A stretch of DNA of 64,000 bases, from the NCBI GenBank assembly GCA_963700735.1, contig CAVOYR010000005.1:620001-684000 (forward strand), written 5' to 3'. The position numbers and the translations under genes were made by a program. A model generated the notes under the pieces. The model saw only the letters and a program-made list of their open reading frames with translations. It did no database searches and was not told the DNA's origin. The DNA comes from Anderseniella sp963700735. Lineage in GTDB: Bacteria > Pseudomonadota > Alphaproteobacteria > Rhizobiales > Aestuariivirgaceae. Below, piece after piece: positions 7,921 through 16,860 of the stretch; position 1 is the first letter of the stretch; each line of letters starts with the position of its first letter.

Positions 7921-10284
7921 ATGACAAGGAACGAAGCCCTCAAGATCATCGAACAACGGCTGCTCTGGCTGTCGCACTGGATGATCCACAACGCCAACAA
8001 CATCCGGCCCAAGGTGGATGGCATCAAGGTAGGTGGCCACCAGGCCTCGTCGGCCTCGATGGTCTCCATCATGACGGCGCTGTACTTCTCGGCGCTCAGG
8101 CCCGAGGACCGGGTGGCGGTAAAGCCGCATGCCTCGCCGGTGTTCCATGCCATGCAGTACCTCATGGGCAACCAGACACGCGAGAAGATGGAAGCGTTCC
8201 GCGGCTTTGGCGGGGCGCAGTCCTATCCCAGCCGCACCAAGGATATCGACGACGTCGACTTCTCCACCGGTTCGGTGGGGCTCGGCGTGGCGATCACCTC
8301 GTTTGCCTCGCTGGTGCAGGATTTCATCGAGGCCAAGCCGTGGGGCGACGGCCTCCGGCCCGGCCGCATGGTGGCGCTGGTGGGCGACGCCGAGCTTGAC
8401 GAAGGCAACATCTACGAAACCTTGCAGGAAGGCTGGAAGAACGGCCTGCGCAATTGCTGGTGGATCATCGACTATAACCGCCAGTCGCTCGACGGCGTGG
8501 TGCGCGAAGGACTGTTCAAGCGCATCGAGAAGATCTTCGACACGTTCGGCTGGGACGTGGTGACAGTGAAGTACGGCGTGTTGCAGCGGGCGGCCTTCGA
8601 GGAACCGGGCGGTGAGAAACTGCGCCAATGGATCGACAGTTGCCCCAACCAGCTCTACTCGGCGCTGACCTTCATGGGCGGCAGCGTCTGGCGCAAGCGG
8701 CTGATGGATGACCTGGGCGACCAGGGCGACGTGACCGCGCTGATCGGGCGACGCTCCGATGCCGAGCTTGCCGCGCTGATGGAAAACCTTGGCGGCAACT
8801 GCGTCAGCACCATGGCCGACGAGTTTGCCCGCATCGGCCATGACCGCCCGACCTGCTTCCTCGCCTACACCATCAAGGGCTGGGGCACCCCCATCGCCGG
8901 GCACAAGGACAATCACGGCGGGCTGATGACCTCGAAGCAGTTCGCCGGGTGGCAGACGCACATGGGCGTGGCCGAAGGTGAAGAGTGGGACCCGTTCGCC
9001 ACGGTGAGCGATGTGCCTGCGCTGAAGGATTTCCTGGCGAAGGTTGCGTTCTTCTCCCGCGGACGCCGCCAGTTCGACGATGCGAAGCTTGCCGTCCCCG
9101 ATATCGATGCGCCCGACGACCGGGAAATCTCCACCCAGGCGGCGTTTGGCAAGATCCTCGACAACCTTGCGCGCGGCGACAGCGAGCTTGCAGCGCGCAT
9201 CATCACCACCTCGCCGGACGTGACCGGCACCACGTCGCTGGGGCCATGGGTCAACCGGCGCAAGCTGTTCGCCCGCGATATCCAGGTAGACACCTTCCGC
9301 GCAGAGAACATCCCGTCCACGGCAAAGTGGGAGTTCGAACCGGCCGGCCAGCACCTTGAACTGGGCATCGCCGAGATGAACCTGTTCCTGCTGCTCGGCG
9401 CGGCGGGGCTGTCGCACTCGCTGTTCGGCAAGCGGCTGATCCCCATCGGCACCGTCTACGATCCGTTCGTGGCGCGCGGGCTGGATGCCCTCAACTACGC
9501 CTGCTACCAGGACGCGCGGTTCATCATCGCCGGCACCCCGTCGGGGGTCACGCTGGCGCCGGAAGGCGGCGCGCACCAGTCCATCGGTTCACCGCTGATC
9601 GGCATGAGCCAGGACGGGTTGGCCGCGTTTGAGCCAGCGTTCGCCGACGAGCTTGCCGTCATCATGGAATGGGCGTTCGACTACATGCAGCGCTCCGGCG
9701 CGGGCGACCCGGACGAACGCACCTGGCTGCGCGATGAAACCGGCGGGTCCGTCTACCTGCGCCTCACCACCAACCCGCTCGAACAGCCGGGCAAGCGCGT
9801 TGACGACGCCTTCCGGCAAGGTGCCATCGACGGGGCCTACTGGCTGAAGGCACCGGGACCGAACTGCGACGTGGTGATCGCCTACCAGGGCGCGGTTGCG
9901 GGCGAGGCCATCAAGGCCGCCGGCATCGTCGGTGCAGGCCGTCGCGACGTGGGCGTGCTGGCCGTCACCTCGGCTGACCGGCTGAATGCTGGCTGGACCG
10001 CCGCGCAGCGGGCCCGCGCACGCGGCAACAAGGCGGCCAGGGCGCATATCGAAAACCTGCTGGGCGACCTTCCAGCGCACGCAAAGCTTGTCACCGTCAT
10101 TGACGGCCACCCGGCCACGCTGGGCTGGCTGGGCTCGGTGATTGGCCACCAGACAATTCCGCTCGGGGTGGAGCATTTCGGCCAGACCGGCACCATTGGC
10201 GACCTCTACCATCACTTCGGCATCGATGCCGATGCCATCGTCGAGCGGGTCAACGGACTGACTGCCGGAAAGCGGCTGAATTAG
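7921..10284 (+). CDS. Transketolase / pyruvate dehydrogenase E1-like TPP-dependent enzyme
   Basis: A 787-aa protein with the domain order of transketolases and homodimeric pyruvate dehydrogenase E1. An N-terminal TPP-binding domain carries GDAELDEGN at residues 155-163, a modified GDG...N cofactor motif. A central pyrimidine domain contains GQHLELGIAEMN with the conserved glutamate. A C-terminal transketolase-like domain follows. It is longer than classical transketolase (about 660 aa) and shorter than AceE (about 890 aa). It begins 63 bp after the ABC permease and is probably co-transcribed, hinting at a role with the imported carbohydrate. The exact reaction cannot be assigned. Confidence 0.75.
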   Translation: MTRNEALKIIEQRLLWLSHWMIHNANNIRPKVDGIKVGGHQASSASMVSIMTALYFSALRPEDRVAVKPHASPVFHAMQYLMGNQTREKMEAFRGFGGAQSYPSRTKDIDDVDFSTGSVGLGVAITSFASLVQDFIEAKPWGDGLRPGRMVALVGDAELDEGNIYETLQEGWKNGLRNCWWIIDYNRQSLDGVVREGLFKRIEKIFDTFGWDVVTVKYGVLQRAAFEEPGGEKLRQWIDSCPNQLYSALTFMGGSVWRKRLMDDLGDQGDVTALIGRRSDAELAALMENLGGNCVSTMADEFARIGHDRPTCFLAYTIKGWGTPIAGHKDNHGGLMTSKQFAGWQTHMGVAEGEEWDPFATVSDVPALKDFLAKVAFFSRGRRQFDDAKLAVPDIDAPDDREISTQAAFGKILDNLARGDSELAARIITTSPDVTGTTSLGPWVNRRKLFARDIQVDTFRAENIPSTAKWEFEPAGQHLELGIAEMNLFLLLGAAGLSHSLFGKRLIPIGTVYDPFVARGLDALNYACYQDARFIIAGTPSGVTLAPEGGAHQSIGSPLIGMSQDGLAAFEPAFADELAVIMEWAFDYMQRSGAGDPDERTWLRDETGGSVYLRLTTNPLEQPGKRVDDAFRQGAIDGAYWLKAPGPNCDVVIAYQGAVAGEAIKAAGIVGAGRRDVGVLAVTSADRLNAGWTAAQRARARGNKAARAHIENLLGDLPAHAKLVTVIDGHPATLGWLGSVIGHQTIPLGVEHFGQTGTIGDLYHHFGIDADAIVERVNGLTAGKRLN

Positions 10285-11369
10285 GCTTGCGGTCCGGCCG
10301 GGGCGAACCCCGGCGGAAGGTCCGGCGTTTCACCCTTGGCAACAGCAACCACGGCATCGGCCATGCGATGGGCAATGCCGAGGGTGATCTTGAACCCGCC
10401 GGTTGCCATGATGAGGCGCGGATTGTGCGGCAACGGCCCGGCGAGCGGTTGCCTTCCTGCCGCGCGCGGGCGAACACCGGCCCAGCTTTCCACCAGCGTT
10501 GCACCTGCCAGCGCCGGGCAGAGCCCGATGGCGCCGGTCACCAGTTGCAACGCCGTCGCCTGATCCGGCAACCCATCGGCAAACTCACGCTCCGACGTGG
10601 ACCCCGCCGCGACAAGCCCTGACTCATGGGCGATCACATAGGTGCCGCCGCGATAAAGGATCGGCATGTCATCCGGCAGCGGACGCACCGGTTTGAGCAG
10701 CACGGCTTGCCCCTTCACACCCCAGCCGGACGCAGGCTCGCCCGCCAGCGCAAAACTCTCATGGCCCGCTGCAATGACCACATGCCCCGCCACCGCGGAT
10801 GCCGGATCTTCCACCGTCTCGCCCTCGATGACCTCTCCACCCCTGCCGCGCACCGCCGCTGCAAGCGCTGCCAGCAACGCCCGCGGATCAACCCGCGCAC
10901 TCAGCGTGTCGAAATCATAGCCGGGCGCGTCCTGCATCAACCCCTCCCAGCAACCGGGCAGTGCGTCCAGAATGTCCCAGCGCGCGTCGACGCCGGTCCA
11001 GTTCACTTGCGTCGCCGCCTGCCAGCCGCGATGTTCCTGCAGCCGCCGCTCGCCATCGATCGGCATCAGCCGGCCACACCTGCGATAGCCGCATGACAGC
11101 CCGCTTGCCGCCTCGACTTGCGCGATCTCGCCGGCCAGCGACGACAGCGCCTCAAGCTGGAATTGCTTCGACGCCGTCCATTGGCTTGGCCGGTGCGGCA
11201 TCAGCGCGCCGAGAATGCCGCCGCTCGCCCCGGCACCGATGCAGGTCTTGTCCACCACCCTCACCGACATGCCGGCCTGCACCGCCTTCCACGCCGTCCA
11301 CAGGCCCACCGCCCCCGCCCCGATGACGAGCAGGTCTGGCGATGATCGCGATGGCCTTGTAGAACCCAT
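10281..11369 (-). CDS. FAD-dependent oxidoreductase of the DAO/glycine-oxidase family (MnmC C-terminal-domain-like)
   Basis: A 362-aa protein with an N-terminal dinucleotide-binding motif (VIGAGAVGLWTAW) and the DAO-family C-terminal motif (ATGGFKITLGIAHRMAD). ATG at 11369 is preferred; a GTG at 11408 would overlap the divergent mnmD start. The 3' end overlaps the transketolase-like stop by four bases. It sits back-to-back with mnmD. In MnmC of Enterobacteria an MnmD-like methyltransferase is fused to a DAO-family oxidoreductase that removes the carboxymethyl group from cmnm5U34, so this protein may be a stand-alone counterpart. An amino-acid oxidase is the alternative. Confidence 0.7.
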   Translation of the reverse strand: MGSTRPSRSSPDLLVIGAGAVGLWTAWKAVQAGMSVRVVDKTCIGAGASGGILGALMPHRPSQWTASKQFQLEALSSLAGEIAQVEAASGLSCGYRRCGRLMPIDGERRLQEHRGWQAATQVNWTGVDARWDILDALPGCWEGLMQDAPGYDFDTLSARVDPRALLAALAAAVRGRGGEVIEGETVEDPASAVAGHVVIAAGHESFALAGEPASGWGVKGQAVLLKPVRPLPDDMPILYRGGTYVIAHESGLVAAGSTSEREFADGLPDQATALQLVTGAIGLCPALAGATLVESWAGVRPRAAGRQPLAGPLPHNPRLIMATGGFKITLGIAHRMADAVVAVAKGETPDLPPGFAPAGPQA

Positions 11370-11397
11370 GTCATCTGATAGCCGGGCCGGAGCCACA

Positions 11398-12114
11398 ATG
11401 CCAGACACCCCCCACGAGCTTGACTGGGACGAGAGCGGCCAACCCCGCTCGGTGCCGTTCGGCGACCAGTTCTACTCGCGCGAGGATGGCCGTGCCGAGT
11501 GCGCGCACGTGTTCATCGCCGGAAACGGACTGCCCAGCCGGTGGATGACCACAACCCGCTTCCACATCGCCGAACTCGGCTTTGGTACGGGACTGAATTT
11601 TGTCGAGACGTGGCGGCAGTGGATTGCGACCCGGCAACCGGGACAGCACCTCAACTTCACCTCGTTCGAGGCCTGGCCGATGGCGGCGGAAGACATGGCG
11701 CGGGCCCTGTCGCGCTGGCCGGACCTTGCCCCGCTGACCGACGCGTTCATTGCCATGTGGCGACAATCCGGGCCGGACAACGACATCGAACCTGACTCAC
11801 AGACAACGCTGAAAGTCGTTCAAGGTCAGTCACTTGAGACGGTATGCTTGTGGAACGAGTCAGCCGGTGCCTGGTATCTCGACGGGTTTTCGCCCGCCCG
11901 CAACCCGGACATGTGGTCGGCTGAACTGATGCAGGCTGTCTACGGCCACACCCGTCCCGGCGGCACCTTCGCCACGTACGCTGCTGCCGGCTGGGTGCGG
12001 CGAAACCTTGCCGCCGCCGGCTTTACCGTGGAGCGCAGGCCGGGCTTCGGCTCGAAACGCGAAATGCTCTGCGGCGTGCGCACCATCGCCCCACCCACCC
12101 GCGACTCGTGCTAG
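11398..12114 (+). CDS. mnmD: tRNA U34 methylaminomethyl-forming methyltransferase MnmD
   Basis: A 238-aa protein with the MnmD/MnmC N-terminal signature: FGDQFYSRE near the start, the SAM-binding motif IAELGFGTGLNFVETW, and a DGFSPARNPDMWS motif. It methylates nm5(s2)U at the wobble position of certain tRNAs, the last step of mnm5(s2)U34 synthesis. ATG at 11398 gives the expected N-terminus; the upstream open frame is antisense to the FAD gene. It lacks the FAD domain fused in enterobacterial MnmC, whereas a DAO-family oxidoreductase gene lies divergently only about 28 bp away. Confidence 0.88.
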   Translation: MPDTPHELDWDESGQPRSVPFGDQFYSREDGRAECAHVFIAGNGLPSRWMTTTRFHIAELGFGTGLNFVETWRQWIATRQPGQHLNFTSFEAWPMAAEDMARALSRWPDLAPLTDAFIAMWRQSGPDNDIEPDSQTTLKVVQGQSLETVCLWNESAGAWYLDGFSPARNPDMWSAELMQAVYGHTRPGGTFATYAAAGWVRRNLAAAGFTVERRPGFGSKREMLCGVRTIAPPTRDSC

Positions 12115-12123
12115 GATCGTTGC

Positions 12124-12888
12124 ATGGCAAATGACATCCGTCCCCCAAGGCTCGCCGTTCTGATCGATGCAGACAACGCCTCGTCGCGCATCGCGCCCGG
12201 CCTGTTCGAGGAAATCGCCAAGATCGGCGAAGCCAGCGTGCGGCGCATCTATGGCGACTTCTCGTCGGCGCGGCTGACTGGCTGGGCAGATATCCTCGCG
12301 CACTATGCCATCATTCCGCAGCACCAGATCGCCTACACCACGGGCAAGAATTCGTCCGACATCACGCTGGTGATCGACGCCATGGACCTGCTGCATTCCG
12401 GCCGCTTCGACGGATTCTGCCTCGTATCATCCGACAGCGACTTCACCCGGCTCGCCGCCCGCATCCGCGAGGAAGGCATCGACGTGTACGGCTTCGGCGA
12501 GAAGAAGACGCCGGAGAGTTTCCGCCAAGCCTGCCGCCGGTTCATCTACACCGAGAACCTGATGCCGGCACCCGGCCCGAGCGCGCTCAGCGGAGGCTCC
12601 GCGCGCCCGCTGAAAGACAGCGGAGAGGCCACTCGCATTCTCACCAACGGCATTGATGCGATTGATGATGCTAACGATGGCTGGGTCACACTCTCGGCAT
12701 TGGGCAAACAACTGTCCAATCTCAGTTCTGATTTCGACCCGCGCAACTACGGTCACAAGAAGCTGAGCGATATGATCCGGGGTACCAAGGGTTTCGAGAT
12801 TGGCAGCGCACCGAGCGGTCATCTGAGAGTTCGCATCAGCATGGCTGCGAAGGCTCAACCTTCCAAGAAGACCGCCCGCAAGCGGTAG
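12124..12888 (+). CDS. NYN domain protein with C-terminal LOTUS/OST-HTH domain (DUF88 family)
   Basis: A 254-aa protein. Residues 8-140 form a NYN (PIN-like) domain with the conserved acidic residues in LIDADNAS (Asp15, Asp17), VIDAMDLL and SSDSDFTRLA. The C-terminal 75 residues (from about ILTNGIDAI to GHLRVRIS) match an OST-HTH/LOTUS winged-helix RNA-binding domain. This combination is predicted to be a nuclease or RNA-binding regulator. It starts 9 bp after mnmD and may be co-transcribed. The 3' end is 5 bp from a convergent CoA-transferase gene. The specific function is unknown. Confidence 0.85.
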   Translation: MANDIRPPRLAVLIDADNASSRIAPGLFEEIAKIGEASVRRIYGDFSSARLTGWADILAHYAIIPQHQIAYTTGKNSSDITLVIDAMDLLHSGRFDGFCLVSSDSDFTRLAARIREEGIDVYGFGEKKTPESFRQACRRFIYTENLMPAPGPSALSGGSARPLKDSGEATRILTNGIDAIDDANDGWVTLSALGKQLSNLSSDFDPRNYGHKKLSDMIRGTKGFEIGSAPSGHLRVRISMAAKAQPSKKTARKR

Positions 12889-12893
12889 CGCGC

Positions 12894-14018
12894 CTACTCC
12901 TCCAGCTTCGGTGGCTGGCGGCGCATCTTCGCCGGGGTGCGCGACAGGTGCACCGGCGAGCCGATGGAACGATAGCCGCCCTGCTCCCAGACCATGTTGC
13001 GATAAACGGTTTGCGGATGGCTGAACGCCTGCGCCATGTCCAGCACCGGCGCGCACGGCACCCCTGCCTTGTTGAGTTCGGGCGCCAGCAAGTCCACCTC
13101 GAAGCTCGCCAGCGCCTGTTCCAGAAGCACCTTCAACTCGGCGCGGTGGGCGCAGCGGTCCGCGTTGGTGGCGAACCTCGGATCGCCCGCAGCATCCGGC
13201 ACGCCGGCCAGTTCACACAGTTTTGCAAACTGCCGGTCAGACCCAACCGCCAGGAAGATCGGGCCGGTCGCGGTTTCATAGGTGTCGTAGGGGGTGATAT
13301 TCGGATGCGCATTGCCGGTGCGGCCCGGCAGCTTGCCGGTGGCGAGGAAGTTGGCTGAATGCGGGTGCAACATCGACAGCCCCGCATCGAGCAGCGACAC
13401 ATCCACCACCTGCCCCTTGCCGCTGGAGTGCCGTTCCTGCACCGCCATCAGGATGCCGATGACGGCGTTCAGCCCGGTCACCAGGTCGCACACCGGCACG
13501 CCCACCCGCAGCGCACGGCTGCCCGTCTCGCCGTTGACGCTCATCATGCCGGACATCGCCTGCAACGCCGCGTCATAACCCGGCAGGCCACCCAGCGGGC
13601 CGTCGTCACCATAACCGGTGATGCGGCAATGGATAAGGTGGGGGAACTCCTGTTCGATGCGCTCAGGCGCAAAGCCCCACTTCTGCAACGTGCCGGTCTT
13701 GAAGTTCTCGATCAGCACGTCGGCCCCCGCCATCAGTCCGGCCAGCGTGTCGCGTGCGTCTTGAGTGTTGAGGTCCAGCACGATGCCGCGCTTGTTGCGG
13801 TTCACGCCAAGGAAATACGCCGCCGTATCGCCGATGAACGGCGGACCCCAGCGGCGCGTCTCGTCACCGCCCGGCGCTTCAACCTTGAGCACGTCCGCGC
13901 CATGATCGCCGAGGATCTGCGTGGCGTAAGGCCCGGCCAGGACCCGGCTCAGGTCGAGGATTTTGAGGCCCGCCAGCGCGCCGTCGCTGCCCGCGTGTTC
14001 ACTCCAGTCGTCAGACAT
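12894..14018 (-). CDS. CaiB/BaiF family CoA transferase
   Basis: A 374-aa class III CoA transferase. The N-terminal half has the family pattern LDLSRVLAGPYATQILGDHGADV, and NRNKRGIVLDL follows. The catalytic aspartate expected in class III enzymes lies within the GYDAALQAMSG / VCDLVTGLNA region. The start has a strong RBS (GAGGTGAG) on the minus strand. It lies 8 bp downstream of an acyl-CoA dehydrogenase gene, so the pair likely activates and desaturates a carboxylic acid in a catabolic pathway. The substrate is unknown. Confidence 0.9.
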   Translation of the reverse strand: MSDDWSEHAGSDGALAGLKILDLSRVLAGPYATQILGDHGADVLKVEAPGGDETRRWGPPFIGDTAAYFLGVNRNKRGIVLDLNTQDARDTLAGLMAGADVLIENFKTGTLQKWGFAPERIEQEFPHLIHCRITGYGDDGPLGGLPGYDAALQAMSGMMSVNGETGSRALRVGVPVCDLVTGLNAVIGILMAVQERHSSGKGQVVDVSLLDAGLSMLHPHSANFLATGKLPGRTGNAHPNITPYDTYETATGPIFLAVGSDRQFAKLCELAGVPDAAGDPRFATNADRCAHRAELKVLLEQALASFEVDLLAPELNKAGVPCAPVLDMAQAFSHPQTVYRNMVWEQGGYRSIGSPVHLSRTPAKMRRQPPKLEE

Positions 14019-14026
14019 CTCTCACC

Positions 14027-15193
14027 TCAATAGGATTTCGGCAGGCCCAGCACCCGTTCCGACACGAAATTCAGGATCATCTGCTGGCTCACCGGGGCCA
14101 GTACCGGGATCATCACTTCGCGCAACAGCCGCTCGACGTGATATTCCCTCGCATAGCCCATGCCGCCATGGGTCTTCACCGCGTTGGTGCAGGCCTTCAA
14201 CGCCGCCTCCGCCGCAAGATACTTCGCAGCATTGGCCTCCGGGCTACACGGCTCGCCCGCGTCATACTTGCGCGCTGCCTCCATCGCCATCAGTTCCGCC
14301 GCCTTCAATTCCATCCAGCTTTCTGCCAGCGGGTGCTGGATCGACTGGTTCTGGCCGATGGGGCGGCCGAACACCTCGCGCCCGTTCGCATAGGCCGTGG
14401 CCCGGCGCACCGCGTCCAGCCCGATGCCGATGGCTTCCATGGCTATCAGGATGCGTTCGGGGTTGAGGCTGTCGAGCAGGTACATGAAGCCCTCGCCCTC
14501 CTCGCCGATGCGGTCACTCTCCGGTATCTCCAGGTTCTCGATGAATATCTGGTTCGAGTCGACCGCGGCACGGCCCATCTTGGCGATCTCGCGCACCTCG
14601 ATACGGGTACGGTCGAGCGGCGTGTAGAACAGGCTCAGGCCGAGGGTTTTCCGGTCGCATTGCTCAAGTGGCGTGGTGCGGGCGAGCAGCATGATGTGGC
14701 TGGCCTGCTGTGCCGTCGAGGTCCAGATCTTCTGGCCGTTGACCACGTACCCGTCTGCGGTACGCCTGGCGAACGTCTTGATGCGGGTGGTGTCCAGCCC
14801 GGCGTCTGGCTCGGTCACGCCGAAGCACGCCTTGGTCTGTCCGCGCACCAGCGGCGCCAGCATGCTGCTCTTCTGTTCTGCAGTGCCATGCACCACGATG
14901 GCATGTGGGCCGAACAGGTTGATGTGGATGGCAGACGCGGCTGCAAAGGCGCCGCCCGAAGCCGCGACCGTCTTCATCATCAGTGCGGCTTCGGTCACGC
15001 CGAGTGCCGATCCGCCAACCTCTTCCGGCATGGTGATGCCCAGCCAGCCCGCCTCGGCCATGGCCTTGTGAAAGGCATGCGGAAAGCTTGCGTCGCGGTC
15101 GCATGCCAGCCAGTAGTCGTCACCAAAGGCACGGCAGACGCGTGTTACGCCGTCGATCAGGTGTGTGTACTGATGGGGAGTTTCGTCTATCAT
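14027..15193 (-). CDS. Acyl-CoA dehydrogenase
   Basis: An acyl-CoA dehydrogenase of 388 aa with the standard three domains. The FAD-contact motif ACFGVTEPDAGLDTTRIKT lies mid-protein and the C-terminal helical domain includes NAVKTHGGMGYAREYHVERL. The start at 15193 (MIDETPHQ) is preferred to a GTG at 15247, which would add 18 unconserved residues. It is transcribed ahead of the CoA transferase (8-bp gap). The likely role is alpha,beta-dehydrogenation of an acyl-CoA in the same pathway. Confidence 0.9.
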   Translation of the reverse strand: MIDETPHQYTHLIDGVTRVCRAFGDDYWLACDRDASFPHAFHKAMAEAGWLGITMPEEVGGSALGVTEAALMMKTVAASGGAFAAASAIHINLFGPHAIVVHGTAEQKSSMLAPLVRGQTKACFGVTEPDAGLDTTRIKTFARRTADGYVVNGQKIWTSTAQQASHIMLLARTTPLEQCDRKTLGLSLFYTPLDRTRIEVREIAKMGRAAVDSNQIFIENLEIPESDRIGEEGEGFMYLLDSLNPERILIAMEAIGIGLDAVRRATAYANGREVFGRPIGQNQSIQHPLAESWMELKAAELMAMEAARKYDAGEPCSPEANAAKYLAAEAALKACTNAVKTHGGMGYAREYHVERLLREVMIPVLAPVSQQMILNFVSERVLGLPKSY

Positions 15194-15316
15194 CTGAACG
15201 TCAACTCTAGTGCGTGTATGAATCGGACTGCAACCATCATTGTCCACTCGCGGCCGGCACGCAGATCACCCTTCACGCGCCGGCCCGTGGACCAAGCAAG
15301 CTGGAGCGTTTCAATC

Positions 15317-15727
15317 ATGAAGAGCATCGCAGCCTTCCACTTTTTGCCGGCCATTGCCGCCCTTGCAATCGCCCTGCCTGCCAACAGCGCCCAGGCCGCG
15401 CGCAACTGCGGCTACAGCTGGGCCGTCCCCGGCACCTACAAGGTCTCGGGGAATTTCAGGGGCACGGTCGAAAGCGCGACGGCCAGGCTGACCACCGACT
15501 GCCGGGCCGTGCTGCAGATACCGGGGGTCTTTTCAGGTGGTGCGGTTCGGCGCTCGGGCGGGTGCCTCGCCTTCTCGTTCAAGGTGGAAGGCGAGCCTCG
15601 CACTGTCACGGCACGCTGGTGCAACACTTACGGCATCATTCCCTGGCAAGGCCGCAGCATCCGCGCAACCGTCACGCGACTGGATCGTACGCCTCCGCCC
15701 ACCGTCCAGAAACGCAACTACAACTAG
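15317..15727 (+). CDS. Small exported cysteine-containing protein, function unknown
   Basis: A 136-aa protein with a clear Sec signal peptide (about residues 1-27, ending NSAQA). The mature part is predicted to be rich in beta strands and has four cysteines (ARNCGYSW, TTDCRAVLQ, SGGCLAFSF, ARWCNTYG), suggesting two disulfide bonds in the periplasm. GGAG at 15303-15306 sits ten bases before the ATG. An open frame upstream in the same phase is antisense to the acyl-CoA dehydrogenase and is not thought to be coding. No family was recognised. Confidence 0.7.
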   Translation: MKSIAAFHFLPAIAALAIALPANSAQAARNCGYSWAVPGTYKVSGNFRGTVESATARLTTDCRAVLQIPGVFSGGAVRRSGGCLAFSFKVEGEPRTVTARWCNTYGIIPWQGRSIRATVTRLDRTPPPTVQKRNYN

Positions 15728-15832
15728 CAGTCAGGCATCTAACGGTGCTGTGCTGCGGCCCCTTGATCGTCACGCGACAATCGGCACAGTGGTTTACCTT
15801 TCCCGCCATCATCAACCGGATTCGGCGATTTC

Positions 15833-16801
15833 ATGTCCTTGCCTGCTGTCCTGCAACATCTGCGCCTGCCGGTGATCGGCGCGCCCCTGTTCATCATCTC
15901 CTGCCCGGCGCTGGTGATCGCCCAGTGCAAGGCCGGCATCGTTGGTTCATTCCCGGCGCTGAACGCGCGCGAGGCCGAGGGCGAGCCGCCGTTGCTGGAG
16001 GCATGGCTGAAAGAGATCACCGAAGCGCTCGACCGCCACAACCAGGCCAACCCGGACACGCCCGCCGCCCCCTTTGCGGTCAACCAGATCGTGCACCGCT
16101 CCAACACCCGGCTCGACCGCGACGTGGACATCTGCGCCAAGTGGAAGGTGCCGGTATGGATCACCTCGCTGGGCGCGCGCGAGGAGGTCAACGCCATCGC
16201 CCACCAGGCCGGCGGCATCACCCTGCACGACGTCATCAGCGACCGCTTTGCGAGGAAGGCCATCGAGAAGGGTGCCGACGGGCTGATCGCCGTGGCGGCA
16301 GGCGCAGGCGGGCATGCCGGCACCACCTCGCCGTTCGCGCTGGTGCAGGAGATACGCGAGTGGTTCGACGGGCCGCTGTTCCTGTCGGGCTGCATCGCCA
16401 CCGGCAGCGCAGTGCTGGCGGCGCAGGCCATGGGCGCCGACGGCGGTTACATCGGATCGGCCTTCATCGCCACCGGGGAAGCCAACGCAAACGCAAAGTA
16501 CAAGCAGATGATCGTCGAGTCCGCCTCGCCGGACATCCTCTATTCCAGCACCTTCACCGGCGTGCTTGGCAACTACCTGAAGCCCTCCGTCATCGCCGCC
16601 GGCCTGGACCCGGACAACCTGCCGGAACGCGATGCCACGTCGATGGATTTCGGGTCCGGCTCGTCAAAACCGAAAAGCTGGAAGGACATCTGGGGTGCCG
16701 GCCAGGGCATCGGCGCGGTGAAGCAGGTGGTCCCAGCCGCCGAGCGCGTGGCGCAGCTGAAACGCGAGTATGACGCGGCCCGGCGGCGGGTGTGTGGCTG
16801 A
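15833..16801 (+). CDS. Nitronate monooxygenase (2-nitropropane dioxygenase family)
   Basis: A 322-aa FMN-binding TIM-barrel protein. The family features are the N-terminal PVIGAPLFIISCPALVIAQC, the central AVAAGAGGHAGTTSPFALV containing the catalytic-type His of this family, and the phosphate-binding loop region ATGSAVLAAQAMGADGGYIGSAFIAT. It oxidatively denitrifies alkyl nitronates such as propionate 3-nitronate. It stands alone, with 31 bp of coding-free sequence before the toxin-antitoxin operator. Confidence 0.9.
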   Translation: MSLPAVLQHLRLPVIGAPLFIISCPALVIAQCKAGIVGSFPALNAREAEGEPPLLEAWLKEITEALDRHNQANPDTPAAPFAVNQIVHRSNTRLDRDVDICAKWKVPVWITSLGAREEVNAIAHQAGGITLHDVISDRFARKAIEKGADGLIAVAAGAGGHAGTTSPFALVQEIREWFDGPLFLSGCIATGSAVLAAQAMGADGGYIGSAFIATGEANANAKYKQMIVESASPDILYSSTFTGVLGNYLKPSVIAAGLDPDNLPERDATSMDFGSGSSKPKSWKDIWGAGQGIGAVKQVVPAAERVAQLKREYDAARRRVCG

Positions 16802-16815
16802 CCGGCGTTGAAAGC

Positions 16816-16842
16816 GTACAGAATATCTTTTATATTCTGTAC
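16816..16842 (+). promoter_or_regulatory. Palindromic operator/promoter of the parDE-type module
   Basis: A perfect inverted repeat, gtacagaatat / atattctgtac with a 5-nt centre, lies 18 bp before the antitoxin ATG. The right arm contains a TATATT element that could act as a -10 box. RHH antitoxins of type II modules normally repress their own promoter by binding such palindromes, so this is the probable autoregulatory site. Confidence 0.8.
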
Positions 16843-16860
16843 AAAGTCGGGAGATCGGCA

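Noticed and set aside
10297..10316. gccgggg-cgaa-ccccggc hairpin at the end of the FAD oxidoreductase gene
   Set aside because: It lies within coding sequence and has no T-tract. It could be a weak bidirectional terminator but cannot be told from G+C-rich coding sequence.
14138..15316. Long plus-strand frame joined to the small secreted protein
   Set aside because: It is antisense to the acyl-CoA dehydrogenase. Only the part from ATG 15317, with RBS and signal peptide, is taken as coding.
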